NCBI RefSeq assembly: GCF_023155745.1
Contig: NZ_JAKNUS010000003.1
Coordinates: 248,001-312,000 of the forward strand
Direction: 5' to 3'
Source: Microbacterium kunmingense
GTDB taxonomy: Bacteria > Actinomycetota > Actinomycetes > Actinomycetales > Microbacteriaceae
Length of the DNA: 64,000 nt
Shown in pieces: positions 17,299-25,555 of the stretch (the first letter of the stretch is position 1; each line of letters opens with the position of its first letter). The notes under the pieces were generated by a model. That model saw only the letters and a program-made list of their open reading frames with translations, was not told the DNA's origin and did not search any database. The translations under genes and the position numbers were made by a program.

Positions 17299-17304
17299 AC
17301 GCTA
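17299..17304 (-). promoter_or_regulatory. -10-like hexamer of the SDR-ung operon
   Basis: TAGCGT on the minus strand, 7 bp before the SDR start codon. Confidence 0.4.
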
Positions 17305-17369
17305 CAAGCCGCGCCCGGTCCCGGGCGCACGGCCCGCAGATGCCTGCATTACGTCACATTTCCCCGGCA

Positions 17370-17398
17370 TTGTCGGCCTGAGGGGCCTTCCGTACCCT
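17370..17398 (+). promoter_or_regulatory. Putative metY promoter
   Basis: TTGTCG (17370-17375) and TACCCT (17393-17398) are separated by 17 bp, about 50 nt before the metY start. The match is moderate. No SAM riboswitch core was recognised in the leader. Confidence 0.4.
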
Positions 17399-17450
17399 CG
17401 AAGAGGTCGCGGAACCCGCCGCGGCACCCATCGACCGGTAGGAGCAGCCC

Positions 17451-18773
17451 ATGTCCGCACCCGAGAACTGGCGTTTCGAGACCAAGCAGATCCACTCGGG
17501 CGCTCAGCCCGACCCGGTGACGAAGGCTCGCGCCACGCCCATCTACCAGACCACGTCGTACGTGTTCGACAACACCGACCACGCCGCGAACCTCTTCGCG
17601 CTGGCGGAGTTCGGCAACATCTACACCCGCATCCAGAACCCCACGCAGGATGTCGTCGAGCAGCGCATCGCCGCGCTCGAGGGCGGCACCGGCGCGCTGC
17701 TGGTCTCCAGCGGTCAGGCGGCAGAGACCTTCGCGATCCTCAACCTCGCCGAGGCCGGCGACCACTTCGTCTCGTCGAGCTCGATCTACGGCGGCACCTA
17801 CAACCTCTTCAAGTACACCCTCGCCAAGCTCGGCATCGAGGTGACCTTCGTCGAGAACCAGGACGACGCTGAAGAGTGGCGCCGCGCGGTGCGGCCGAAC
17901 ACCAAGGCGTTCTTCGCCGAGACGATCGGCAACCCCAAGATCAACGTGCTCGACATCCGCACCGTCGCCGACGTGGCGCACGAGGCCGGTGTCCCGCTGA
18001 TCGTCGACAACACCATCGCCACCCCGTACCTCATCCGTCCGTTCGAGCACGGCGCCGACATCGTGCTGCACTCGGCGACGAAGTTCCTCGGCGGCCACGG
18101 CACCGTCATCGGCGGCGTGATCGTCGACGGCGGCACGTTCGAGTGGTCGAAGAACGTCGACCGGTTCCCGGCGTTCACCGAGCCCGACCCGTCGTACCAC
18201 GGCGCGAGCTACACCGCGGCGGTCGGCGACGGCCTGGCCTACATCATCAAGGCGCGCGTCCAGCTGCTGCGCGACCTCGGGTCATCCATCTCCCCGAACA
18301 GCGCGTGGCTGCTGCTGCAGGGCATCGAGACGCTGTCGCTGCGCATCGAGCGTCACGTGCAGAACGCCCAGGAGATCGCGGAATGGCTGGAGAACCAGTC
18401 CGACGTGGCCTCGGTGAACTACTCGGGTCTTCCCACCTCGCCCTGGTACGCCGCGGCGAACCGCTACGCCCCCAAGGGCGTCGGCGCCGTGCTGTCGTTC
18501 GAGCTGAAGGGCGGTGTGGATGCCGGCCGCGAGTTCGTCAACTCGCTGACCCTCTTCAGCCACCTGGCCAACATCGGCGACGTCCGCTCGCTCGTCATCC
18601 ACCCCGCATCCACCACCCACTCGCAGCTGACCCCCGAGCAGCAGCTCACCGCCGGGGTGACCCCCGGCCTCGTGCGGCTGTCGGTGGGCATCGAGAACGT
18701 CGACGACCTCAAGGCCGACCTCGAGCAGGCTCTCGCCGCCGCGCGCCGCGTCTTGGAGGCCGCCCGCGCCTGA
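17451..18773 (+). CDS. metY: O-acetylhomoserine sulfhydrylase MetY
   Basis: A 440-residue PLP enzyme of the Cys/Met metabolism family. It makes homocysteine from O-acetylhomoserine and sulfide; many homologues also use O-acetylserine. The PLP-binding lysine is Lys211 in [10 protein letters not shown]. Other motifs are [13 protein letters not shown] and [25 protein letters not shown] lies 7 nt before the ATG. Its partner metX is 2.2 kb downstream on the same strand, separated by two opposite-strand genes. A strong terminator hairpin follows the stop. Confidence 0.95.
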   Translation: MSAPENWRFETKQIHSGAQPDPVTKARATPIYQTTSYVFDNTDHAANLFALAEFGNIYTRIQNPTQDVVEQRIAALEGGTGALLVSSGQAAETFAILNLAEAGDHFVSSSSIYGGTYNLFKYTLAKLGIEVTFVENQDDAEEWRRAVRPNTKAFFAETIGNPKINVLDIRTVADVAHEAGVPLIVDNTIATPYLIRPFEHGADIVLHSATKFLGGHGTVIGGVIVDGGTFEWSKNVDRFPAFTEPDPSYHGASYTAAVGDGLAYIIKARVQLLRDLGSSISPNSAWLLLQGIETLSLRIERHVQNAQEIAEWLENQSDVASVNYSGLPTSPWYAAANRYAPKGVGAVLSFELKGGVDAGREFVNSLTLFSHLANIGDVRSLVIHPASTTHSQLTPEQQLTAGVTPGLVRLSVGIENVDDLKADLEQALAAARRVLEAARA

Positions 18774-18788
18774 CCTGTGTCGCCTCGG

Positions 18789-18821
18789 CGCCCCGCGAGC
18801 GGTTTCATCGCTCGCGGGGCG
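18789..18821 (+). terminator. Terminator of metY
   Basis: A perfect 13-bp inverted repeat (18789-18801 and 18809-18821) with a 7-nt loop, 15 nt after the metY stop. A short T-containing stretch follows. Confidence 0.8.
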
Positions 18822-18854
18822 TCGTGCGTTTCCCTCCCGCCTCCTTTCCTCCTT

Positions 18855-18924
18855 CACGAGGAGATCCGCACCCACGCGGACCATTCCGCGCTCTTTCGTC
18901 CTCACCAACGCGGAAATCCTCGTG
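18855..18924. repeat. Long interrupted dyad, structured element of unknown role
   Basis: Outer arms 18855-18869 and 18910-18924 pair as 8 bp (CACGAGGA/TCCTCGTG), a GA/AA mismatch pair, then 5 bp (TCCGC/GCGGA). The enclosed 40 nt contain a second hairpin (CGCGGA-ccat-TCCGCG, 18875-18890). There is no T-run after either end, so it does not look like a simple terminator. It lies between metY and a convergent SDR gene. Confidence 0.5.
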
Positions 18925-18989
18925 AGCGACGGTGATGCGGCACGACGAGCGCACCGCGCAGGCGCCCGCGCGGGCCGGACCCGCCCGCG

Positions 18990-19688
18990 TCAGACCTTCA
19001 TGCGCGGGCGCACGCGCGCGAGCCCGCCGTCCACGGCGAGGACCTGGCCGGTGATCCAGTCGTTCGCGGGATCCAGGAGGAACGCCACGGCCCGCGCCAC
19101 GTCCTCGGGCGCCCCGAGGCGCCCGAGCGCGTGCATGGCCTCCGACACCTTCCGCGCCCCTTCGGTCTCGGTGAGCGATGCGGTCAGAGATGTCTGAGTG
19201 AGCCCCGGCGCGACGGCGTTCACGCGCAGGTTCCGTGGCGCGTAGGTCGCGGCGGCGGAGAGCGCGAGTCCGATGACCCCCGATTTCGCGGCGGCGATGG
19301 CCTCGTGATTGGCCGTTCCATGCATGGCCGCCGCGGATGACACGAGCACGACCGATCCGCCGCGCTTGAGGTGCTTGCCCGCGCCCCGCACGGTCGCGAA
19401 CGCGGTGGTGAGGGACGCGGCGATCACCTCGTCGTACTCCTCCGCCGTCGTCAGGTGCGCGGGCTTCAGCAGCAGCGACCCGGCGAAGCACGCCACGCCG
19501 TCGAGCTCGCCCGCCGCGGCGAAGACGTCGTCGACCGCGGCGAAGTCTGTGGCGTCCACCACGTGGTCGGGGGTGATGGTGCTCTCGCCGCGGGCGGTCG
19601 TGACGACCTCGTGCCCGCTGTCGCGGAGGATCTTCGCGGTGGCCTGACCGATGCCGCTCGAAGCGGCGATGAGAAGGAAGCGCGCCAT
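18990..19688 (-). CDS. Atypical SDR family oxidoreductase
   Basis: A 232-residue protein with a short-chain dehydrogenase fold. The cofactor loop is degenerate (IAASSGIGQ instead of TGxxxGIG). The usual catalytic Tyr of YxxxK is absent: the aligned segment reads IAAAK within NHEAIAAAKSG. LRVNAVAPGLTQT and a typical C-terminal segment (ITGQVLAVDGGLARVR) are intact. The fold is clear but catalysis by the standard mechanism is doubtful. It starts 18 bp from the end of the histidine kinase gene on the same strand and may be co-transcribed with it. Confidence 0.82.
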   Translation of the reverse strand: MARFLLIAASSGIGQATAKILRDSGHEVVTTARGESTITPDHVVDATDFAAVDDVFAAAGELDGVACFAGSLLLKPAHLTTAEEYDEVIAASLTTAFATVRGAGKHLKRGGSVVLVSSAAAMHGTANHEAIAAAKSGVIGLALSAAATYAPRNLRVNAVAPGLTQTSLTASLTETEGARKVSEAMHALGRLGAPEDVARAVAFLLDPANDWITGQVLAVDGGLARVRPRMKV

Positions 19689-19706
19689 GCTCCCATCATC
19701 GTGCGC

Positions 19707-20903
19707 TCAGAGGGCGACGGGCTCGAATCGGCGAGATCCGGGAAGGGCCACCCAGATCCGGGCCCCGCCGAGCGGAGAATCGCTGATCCCGATCTGTCCC
19801 CCGTGCGCCTCGACGATCCGGCGACAGGTGGCAAGACCGAGCCCCAGCCCCGGGGCGGTGACGTTCTGGCCGCGCTCCATCAGGCCGAACACACGTTCCC
19901 GATCCGCCACGGGGACGCCGGGGCCGTTGTCGTCCACGGTCAGCCGCATGCCCGAGGCCGAGCGCTCCACGCGCACCTCGACCCGCGGTCGCGTGCCCGA
20001 CGCGGCGGCGAACTTCACCGCGTTGGCGACGAGGTTCTCCACGAGCACCCGCAGCATGGTCCGGTCGCCCTCGAGGTCCGCGTCGGCCGACACCGCGACG
20101 TGCGCGCCGGTCTCGCCGAGCGCCGCATGGAGGTCGTCCTGGATCTCCTCGAGCAGATCCGCGACATCCACCCTCACCGGCGTCGGCGGCACCCCGCCGA
20201 TGCGCGCGAAGGCGAGGAGGTCGTCCAGCATGGTCGACATGCGATCGGCCGCGGCCTCGGCGCGCTCGATGGCCCGCGCCGCGACCGGTGCGTCGGCGAG
20301 CTCGGGTGCGTCGACGGCCAGCTCGAGGAACCCGCTGATCGCGGTCAGGGGGTTTCGGAGGTCATGACTGACCTGGCGCGCGAAGCCCTCGAGCGCCTCG
20401 TTCGATCGTTGCAGCTCTCGCGCGAGGCGCCGCAGCTCCAGCACATCGACCACCTGGTGGGCCAGCACGTCCAGGGCTGCGCCCTGCTCATCGGTGAGCT
20501 CGCGCGGGTCGTCGTCGAAGACGCAGAGCGTTCCGATGGGCACACCGCCCGGGGTGACCAGGGGGCTCGAGGCATAGAAGCGGATGCGGGCGATGTCGCC
20601 GGTCACGAAGGGGTTCCGGGCGAACCGCTCGTCGCGACGGGCATCGCTGACGACGACCCGATCGGCGTCCTCGAACACGACCGCGCACATCGAATCCTCG
20701 CGCGTGCACACGGAGGGGGCGATGCCGACGGTGGCGATCTGGTGCTGATGCCGATCGTCGATGATGTTGATCACCGCGGTCGGCACACCCGAGATGGTCG
20801 CCGCGAGGTGCACCAGTCCCTCGAGGTCGGGCTCGGGGGGTTCACCGACCACGCCGTACTGCGCGATGACCTCTCGGCGCGTGGCGTCCTGTGCTGTGTT
20901 CAC
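19707..20903 (-). CDS. GAF domain sensor histidine kinase
   Basis: A 398-residue soluble sensor kinase. A GAF domain spans about 25-160, with FYASSPLVTPGGVPIGTLCVFD, typical of light- or redox-sensing GAF kinases. The HisKA box SHDLRNPLTAISG follows, with phospho-acceptor His180, then the ATPase domain with NLVANAVKF and GLGLGLATCRRIVEAHGG motifs. No transmembrane helix. The start is a GTG at 20903 (VNTAQDAT); a -10-like TATTGT lies at 20923-20928. No response regulator gene is adjacent, so it is an orphan kinase. It is divergent from metX. Confidence 0.85.
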   Translation of the reverse strand: MNTAQDATRREVIAQYGVVGEPPEPDLEGLVHLAATISGVPTAVINIIDDRHQHQIATVGIAPSVCTREDSMCAVVFEDADRVVVSDARRDERFARNPFVTGDIARIRFYASSPLVTPGGVPIGTLCVFDDDPRELTDEQGAALDVLAHQVVDVLELRRLARELQRSNEALEGFARQVSHDLRNPLTAISGFLELAVDAPELADAPVAARAIERAEAAADRMSTMLDDLLAFARIGGVPPTPVRVDVADLLEEIQDDLHAALGETGAHVAVSADADLEGDRTMLRVLVENLVANAVKFAAASGTRPRVEVRVERSASGMRLTVDDNGPGVPVADRERVFGLMERGQNVTAPGLGLGLATCRRIVEAHGGQIGISDSPLGGARIWVALPGSRRFEPVAL

Positions 20904-20969
20904 GTCCGTCCCCCCGGCCCCCACAATAGCCGGGGCCGTAACACAGCGCGGGGCGCCGCGACCAGCGGC

Positions 20970-20975
20970 GAGAAT
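20970..20975 (+). promoter_or_regulatory. -10-like hexamer of metX
   Basis: GAGAAT, 7 bp before the ATG at 20983. It favours that ATG over the in-frame ATG at 20974, which would lie inside the hexamer. Confidence 0.4.
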
Positions 20976-20982
20976 GGCAGAC

Positions 20983-22191
20983 ATGGACTGGCAGACCTCC
21001 GAAGACACCGTGCCCAGCGCACCGGTGACGGAGGCCGATGCCCGGCTCCTCCTCGGGCGTCCGCCGGTCACCGGCGCATGGCGCGACGGCGACCCCGTGG
21101 GGGCGCGTCAGTTCGCCGCTTTCGGGGCGTTCCGCACCGAAGGCGGACGCGAGCTCCCCGGCATCCGCCTCGCGTTCGAGACATGGGGTGAGCTCGCTCC
21201 ATCACGCGACAACGCCGTGCTCATCCTGCACGCCCTCACCGGCGACAGCCATGTGACCGGCGAGGCCGGGCCCGGGCACCCCACCGACGGATGGTGGGAC
21301 GACATCGTCGGCCCGGGGAAGCCCATCGACACGGATCGCTGGTTCGTCATCGCACCGAACATGCTGGGCGGATGCCAGGGCTCGACCGGCCCCGCGAGCA
21401 TCGCGCCCGACGGCTACGAGTGGGCGTCGCGGTTCCCCTACCTCACCGTCCGCGACCAGGTCGCCGCCCAGGTGCGGCTTGCCGACACGCTGGGCATCGA
21501 CAGCTGGGCCGCCGTGATCGGCGGCTCGATGGGCGGGATGCACGCGCTGGAATGGGCCGTCTCGCACCCCGAACGGGTGGAGCGGATGGCGGTGCTGTCG
21601 GCCCCGCCCGTGACGACCGCCGACCAGGTGGCCCTGAACTCCGTGCAGCTCGAGGCGATCCGCATCGATCCGCGGTTCCAGGGCGGGGAGTACTACGACG
21701 CCGGCGACGGCGACGGGCCGCACCGGGGGCTCGCGCTCGCGCGACGCATGGCGCTGCTGAACTACCGGTCGCCCACGGAGCTGAATCAGCGCTTCCAGCG
21801 GTCGTGGCAGTCGGGGGTGAGCCCCCTGGGTCACGGCGGGCGCTTCGCGGTGGAGAGCTACCTCGACTTCCACGGCAACAAGTTCACGCGCCGCTTCGAC
21901 GCGAACAGCTACCTGACCCTCGTCGAGGCGATGAACTCCCACGACATCGGGCGCGATCGCGGCGGGGTCGAGAGCGCCCTGGAGCGGGTGACGGCGCGCG
22001 CGCTCGTGCTCGGCATCGACAGCGACCGGCTCTTCCCCGTCGACGGGCAGCACCGGATCGCCCGGGGGCTCCGCCACAACATCGACGGCGACCGCGCGGT
22101 CGAGCTCGTCAGCGACTTCGGCCACGACGGCTTCCTCATCGAGACGGGGCCGGTCGGCCATCACCTGACCCGGCTGCTCGCCGCCGCCTAG
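20983..22191 (+). CDS. metX: Homoserine O-acetyltransferase MetX
   Basis: A 402-residue alpha/beta-hydrolase-fold acyltransferase. It acetylates homoserine with acetyl-CoA, the first committed step of methionine synthesis, feeding MetY. The nucleophile Ser182 lies in GGSMGGMHALEWA. NMLGGCQGSTGP (126-137) and FGHDGFLIE near the C-terminus, carrying the catalytic histidine, are family signatures. The start is ambiguous between 20974 and 20983; the latter has a -10-like hexamer at leaderless spacing. Its stop overlaps that of the NUDIX gene by 4 nt on the opposite strand. Confidence 0.95.
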   Translation: MDWQTSEDTVPSAPVTEADARLLLGRPPVTGAWRDGDPVGARQFAAFGAFRTEGGRELPGIRLAFETWGELAPSRDNAVLILHALTGDSHVTGEAGPGHPTDGWWDDIVGPGKPIDTDRWFVIAPNMLGGCQGSTGPASIAPDGYEWASRFPYLTVRDQVAAQVRLADTLGIDSWAAVIGGSMGGMHALEWAVSHPERVERMAVLSAPPVTTADQVALNSVQLEAIRIDPRFQGGEYYDAGDGDGPHRGLALARRMALLNYRSPTELNQRFQRSWQSGVSPLGHGGRFAVESYLDFHGNKFTRRFDANSYLTLVEAMNSHDIGRDRGGVESALERVTARALVLGIDSDRLFPVDGQHRIARGLRHNIDGDRAVELVSDFGHDGFLIETGPVGHHLTRLLAAA

Positions 22192-22982
22192 CGCCGCAGG
22201 TACCGCCAGGGGAGACGTCCGATCTCCAGACGATGGCGCGCGTCGCCCGACGCCGGCGCGAGGTATTCCGCATCCTCCTCCCACAGGAGGACGGAGCCGT
22301 CGGGCCCGGTCCGCGCCACGGTGTCGTACCGGCGGATCCCCGCCATCCGGGTCGACGCCACGGCGTGCTCGACGCTCGTCGCGTCTGCCAGGTCGTGGAG
22401 GGTCACCCAGGTCGGCGGGTAGAGCACGAGTTCGCCGCGGCCGTGGGAGGCGAGCGCCTCGACGGGGCGGATCCACTGCGCGCGGACGACCTCCTCGGGC
22501 GCGAGGACCAGGTCGTCGACTCCGGAGGCGTGGTCTCCGGAGATCTCCGCGAGGAAGAACCACGTGCGGATCCGAAGGGGAAGGCCGGGCGGCGGATCCC
22601 ACCGCGAAAGGGTCGTGAGCGCCGCCGCCTCGACGTCCAGGCCGGTCTCCTCCCGCGTCTCGCGCGCCGCCGCGCGCCGCGCCGCCGCCTCTTCACCGGC
22701 ACTCCCCGCGCCCTCGGCATCACTCGGCTCGAGCTTTCCGCCCGGAAACACCCACGCGCCGGCGAACGACCCGCGGCTCGGCCGCTCGAGGAGGAGCGCC
22801 TCGATGCCCGACGGCGCGTCGCGCAGCAGCACCGCGGTTCCGGCGACGGGCACCGCGGGGTCGTCCCGGTCTTCCGCGACGCGGGAACGCGACGACCCGG
22901 CCGCATCGGCCAGAACCCGCGCGAGCCTGTCGGCCGCGGACTCCGGCAGGGCCCCGGGCTCCCCCGGGGTCGACGTGCTCAC
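22188..22982 (-). CDS. NUDIX hydrolase
   Basis: A 264-residue NUDIX-fold pyrophosphohydrolase. The catalytic box is present as RETREETGL (107-115) after GGKLEPS, with an Ala/Glu-rich insertion enlarging the usual spacing between the glycine and the box. Family members cleave nucleoside diphosphates linked to another moiety; the substrate here is unknown. The GTG start overlaps the upstream stop as GTGA, so it is coupled to the thiamine-binding-like gene. It is convergent with metX and overlaps it by 4 nt. Confidence 0.87.
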   Translation of the reverse strand: MSTSTPGEPGALPESAADRLARVLADAAGSSRSRVAEDRDDPAVPVAGTAVLLRDAPSGIEALLLERPSRGSFAGAWVFPGGKLEPSDAEGAGSAGEEAAARRAAARETREETGLDVEAAALTTLSRWDPPPGLPLRIRTWFFLAEISGDHASGVDDLVLAPEEVVRAQWIRPVEALASHGRGELVLYPPTWVTLHDLADATSVEHAVASTRMAGIRRYDTVARTGPDGSVLLWEEDAEYLAPASGDARHRLEIGRLPWRYLRR

Positions 22983-23305
22983 ACCTCGGCCGACGGTTCG
23001 ACCCCGTCGACGATCGCGCGCTCGAGGCGTTCGATCTTGGCGTCGATCTCGCCGGTGCGCCCGGGACGGATGTCGGCCTTGAGGACCAGCGAGACCCGCG
23101 AGCCGAACGGGAGCACAGCCTCGGTCGCGCGCTTGACGACATCCATCACCTCGTCCCACTCCCCCTCGATCTCGGTGAACATCGACGTGGTGCGATGCGG
23201 CAGACCAGAGCTGCGCACCACGCGCACGGCGGCGGCGACAGCGTCGTGGACGGAGCCGTCGGAGCGGCCGGTGCCGCTCGGGGCGACGGAGAAGGCGACG
23301 AGCAT
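22979..23305 (-). CDS. MTH1187/YkoF-type thiamine-binding family protein
   Basis: A 108-residue protein of the MTH1187 (DUF77) family. It starts MLVAFSVAPSGTGRSDGSVHDAVAAAV and contains TTSMFTEIEGEWDEVMDVVKRA, the conserved core of the family. Members form ferredoxin-like dimers and some bind thiamine. The true ligand here is unknown. GAGAGGAA lies upstream of the ATG. It is first in an operon with the NUDIX gene, which could mean a shared role in thiamine-related nucleotide clean-up, but that is speculation. Confidence 0.85.
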   Translation of the reverse strand: MLVAFSVAPSGTGRSDGSVHDAVAAAVRVVRSSGLPHRTTSMFTEIEGEWDEVMDVVKRATEAVLPFGSRVSLVLKADIRPGRTGEIDAKIERLERAIVDGVEPSAEV

Positions 23306-23328
23306 GGGGGTTCCTCTCGGTGGGCGGA

Positions 23329-24549
23329 TCAGGTCAGGGCGTCGGCGACGGCCGGTGCCGGCGCGCGCCGGGGGGTGCGCGCGAGCAGGGCGACGCTCCA
23401 GACCAGGAGCGCCACGAGCAGGAGGTTTCGGAGGGTGAGCGCGCCGACCGCGATGGGGTCGCCGCCGAGCACCCGGCCGTACCAGAGCGGGTAGACCAGG
23501 TGCGTGAGGGCCGCCGTCACGAGCCCGAGGCAGGCCGGCGACCACCATCGCTCGCGGTCGAGCACGAGCCCGACCACGAGCGGGGCGATGATCCAGGTGA
23601 GGTACTGGGGCGAGCCGACCTTGTTCGTGACGATGAAGACCAGCACCAGACTGAGCGCGAGGGCGGGGAAGACCCGGAGGAACGGGATGCCGCGGCGCAC
23701 CCGCACCGCGCCGACGAGCGTCACCACGGCGACGGCCGCGACGAGCACCGGGGTCATCGCGTCGCTGACGGCTGAGACGCCGGGCCCGGCGACCTGCCAG
23801 GTGAGGATCTCGTCGTCGTAGTACACGCGGGAATCGGCGGCCCCCAGCGCCGCACGCCAGAGCCAGAAGGCGCTGACCGGGGCTTCGATCTGCAGCCCGC
23901 GCTCGGTCTGGTCGGACACGAATCCGAACAGGTGCGCGGCGCCGCCGACGGCGACCACCACGGCGACGACGATCGTCGACAGCGCGGCCGCGCCCCCGAG
24001 GAGCGCCAGGCGGCGGCGGGTCGCCACGACCGCCGCGAGAAGGAGCGCTGCCGGCCAGACCTTGATCCACGTGGCTGCGGCGAGAAGGAGCGCCGCGACC
24101 CACGGTCGGGAGAGGAGCCACAGGCACCCGGCGACGGCCACGGGGACGGTGATCGCGTCGAGCCGGTACATCCCCACGGGCCCGAGCGCCAGGATGAACA
24201 CCAGCCAGAACCACGCCGCCACCGCGCGACCCTGGGACCGGCCCCGGCCGATCAGGAGCGCGAAGGCCGCGGCGTCGACGGCGGTGACGACGACGGCCCA
24301 TGCGATGACGTACCAGCCGAAGAGGGGCGCGAGGGCGTGGGTGAGCAGGAGGGGGACAAGCGCGAGGGCCGGGTACACCCAGTTCTCGGTGATCCCGACG
24401 ACGCCGAACCCCGTCACCGCACGGGCGGACCAGGGCTCGTACACCATGTACACATCGCCCATCGGCTGGTTGGGCTCGACGAAGCCGAGGACCGCCACGG
24501 CGCCGTGCACCAGCACGAACGCGACCCACAGCACCGCCCGCTTCGACAC
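23329..24549 (-). CDS. GT87-type polyprenol-linked mannosyltransferase family membrane protein
   Basis: A 406-residue protein with about ten transmembrane helices. It resembles the GT87 (DUF2029) family of polyprenol-phosphate-mannose-dependent glycosyltransferases in actinobacteria. The first loop carries MGDVYMVYEPW, with an acidic residue where GT-C enzymes keep a catalytic aspartate. TWIKVWPAALL and TNKVGSPQYLTWIIAPL are further family-like blocks. Acceptor unknown; cell-envelope lipoglycan is a reasonable guess. The GTG start is 6 bp from a TAGGAT hexamer, a leaderless arrangement. Confidence 0.78.
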   Translation of the reverse strand: MSKRAVLWVAFVLVHGAVAVLGFVEPNQPMGDVYMVYEPWSARAVTGFGVVGITENWVYPALALVPLLLTHALAPLFGWYVIAWAVVVTAVDAAAFALLIGRGRSQGRAVAAWFWLVFILALGPVGMYRLDAITVPVAVAGCLWLLSRPWVAALLLAAATWIKVWPAALLLAAVVATRRRLALLGGAAALSTIVVAVVVAVGGAAHLFGFVSDQTERGLQIEAPVSAFWLWRAALGAADSRVYYDDEILTWQVAGPGVSAVSDAMTPVLVAAVAVVTLVGAVRVRRGIPFLRVFPALALSLVLVFIVTNKVGSPQYLTWIIAPLVVGLVLDRERWWSPACLGLVTAALTHLVYPLWYGRVLGGDPIAVGALTLRNLLLVALLVWSVALLARTPRRAPAPAVADALT

Positions 24550-24555
24550 GCGCCC

Positions 24556-24561
24556 ATCCTA
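24556..24561 (-). promoter_or_regulatory. -10-like hexamer of the GT87-type gene
   Basis: TAGGAT on the minus strand, 6 bp before the GTG start. Confidence 0.5.
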
Positions 24562-24608
24562 GGCGCGCCGCTGTGCCGCACCCTCGACGACGGCCCTGCC
24601 GATCCCGG

Positions 24609-25514
24609 TCAGCCCGAGAGCACCTCGGCGACCACGGCGGGTAGGGCCTCGGCCACATCCAGTGCCGTCACCGGGCCGCCGTTCGTCGCGCCGCCGGCCG
24701 CACGGGATGCGGCGCGGACGCCGGCGCGCTGGTGGAGCCACACCGCCGCGGCAGCGCGCCGGGCCCAGGGCTCGAGACCGCCGTCCGACGACTGCCGAGC
24801 GCTCGCGTGCACCCCTGCCCGCTCCTCCCGGGCCGCGGCGCCCGCGACCACCGCGGCGAGAACCCCGGCGAGCACGTCGCCGGTTCCGGCGGTGGCGAGC
24901 CAGCCCGTCCCGTCCTGGGTCACCACGACGCGGAAACCGCCCGGTTCGGCGACGACCGTCCGGGCACCCTTCACCACGACGACCGCGCCGGTGCGGCGCG
25001 CGGTCTCCGCCGCCGCGTCGAGGCGCCGGTCGCCCGCATCGGGGCCGAGGGGGGCGAGCCCGATCGCCTCGCGCACCCGGTCGTGCTCCCGGTCGTGGGG
25101 TGTCAGGATCCGCACCCCGCCCTCGCGCGACCCGTCGGCGACCAGATCGAGCGCGCCGGCGTCGACGACGACCGGCTCGGGGCGGGAGAGGATGCCGCGC
25201 AGCGCCGACACCTCGCCCGGCGGCCGCGCCGCGGCATCCGTTCCCGACCCGATCAGCCAGGCCTGCACCCGCCCGCCCGAGGTCACCGTCTCGGGACGGC
25301 GGTGCAGCACGAGCCCGGTGGGTCGGTCGGGACCGAGATAGCGGACCATGCCGACGCCCGTGCGCCACGCCGCCTCGACGCCCAGCACCGCCGCTCCGGG
25401 GTACTGCTCCGAGCCGGTGCGGATCCCGACGACGCCTCGCCGGTACTTATCGTCGGTGTCGGTGGGGGCGCGCAGCTCGGCCGCCGTCTCGGTCGGACCC
25501 CAGGGGACGCTCAT
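24609..25514 (-). CDS. nnrD: ADP-dependent NAD(P)H-hydrate dehydratase
   Basis: A 301-residue carbohydrate-kinase-like enzyme that repairs hydrated NAD(P)H using ADP or ATP. Signatures are the N-terminal DKYRRGVVGIRTGSEQYPGAAVLG, the loop RILTPHDREHDRV, KGARTVV, and the nucleotide-binding TAGTGDVLAGVL near residue 210. The NAD(P)H-hydrate epimerase domain often fused to it is absent, as in many actinobacteria where it is encoded elsewhere. A TAGGGT hexamer lies 6 bp before the ATG. Confidence 0.92.
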   Translation of the reverse strand: MSVPWGPTETAAELRAPTDTDDKYRRGVVGIRTGSEQYPGAAVLGVEAAWRTGVGMVRYLGPDRPTGLVLHRRPETVTSGGRVQAWLIGSGTDAAARPPGEVSALRGILSRPEPVVVDAGALDLVADGSREGGVRILTPHDREHDRVREAIGLAPLGPDAGDRRLDAAAETARRTGAVVVVKGARTVVAEPGGFRVVVTQDGTGWLATAGTGDVLAGVLAAVVAGAAAREERAGVHASARQSSDGGLEPWARRAAAAVWLHQRAGVRAASRAAGGATNGGPVTALDVAEALPAVVAEVLSG

Positions 25515-25520
25515 CCCGTC

Positions 25521-25526
25521 ACCCTA
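25521..25526 (-). promoter_or_regulatory. -10-like hexamer of nnrD
   Basis: TAGGGT on the minus strand, 6 bp before the ATG. Confidence 0.5.
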
Positions 25527-25555
25527 CCCAGGCCTCCTCTTCCCTCGAAGGGCCG

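Noticed and set aside
17292..17450. A SAM riboswitch before metY
   Set aside because: No SAM-I, SAM-II or SAM-IV core could be recognised, and most of the region is taken by the promoter and the divergent SDR start.
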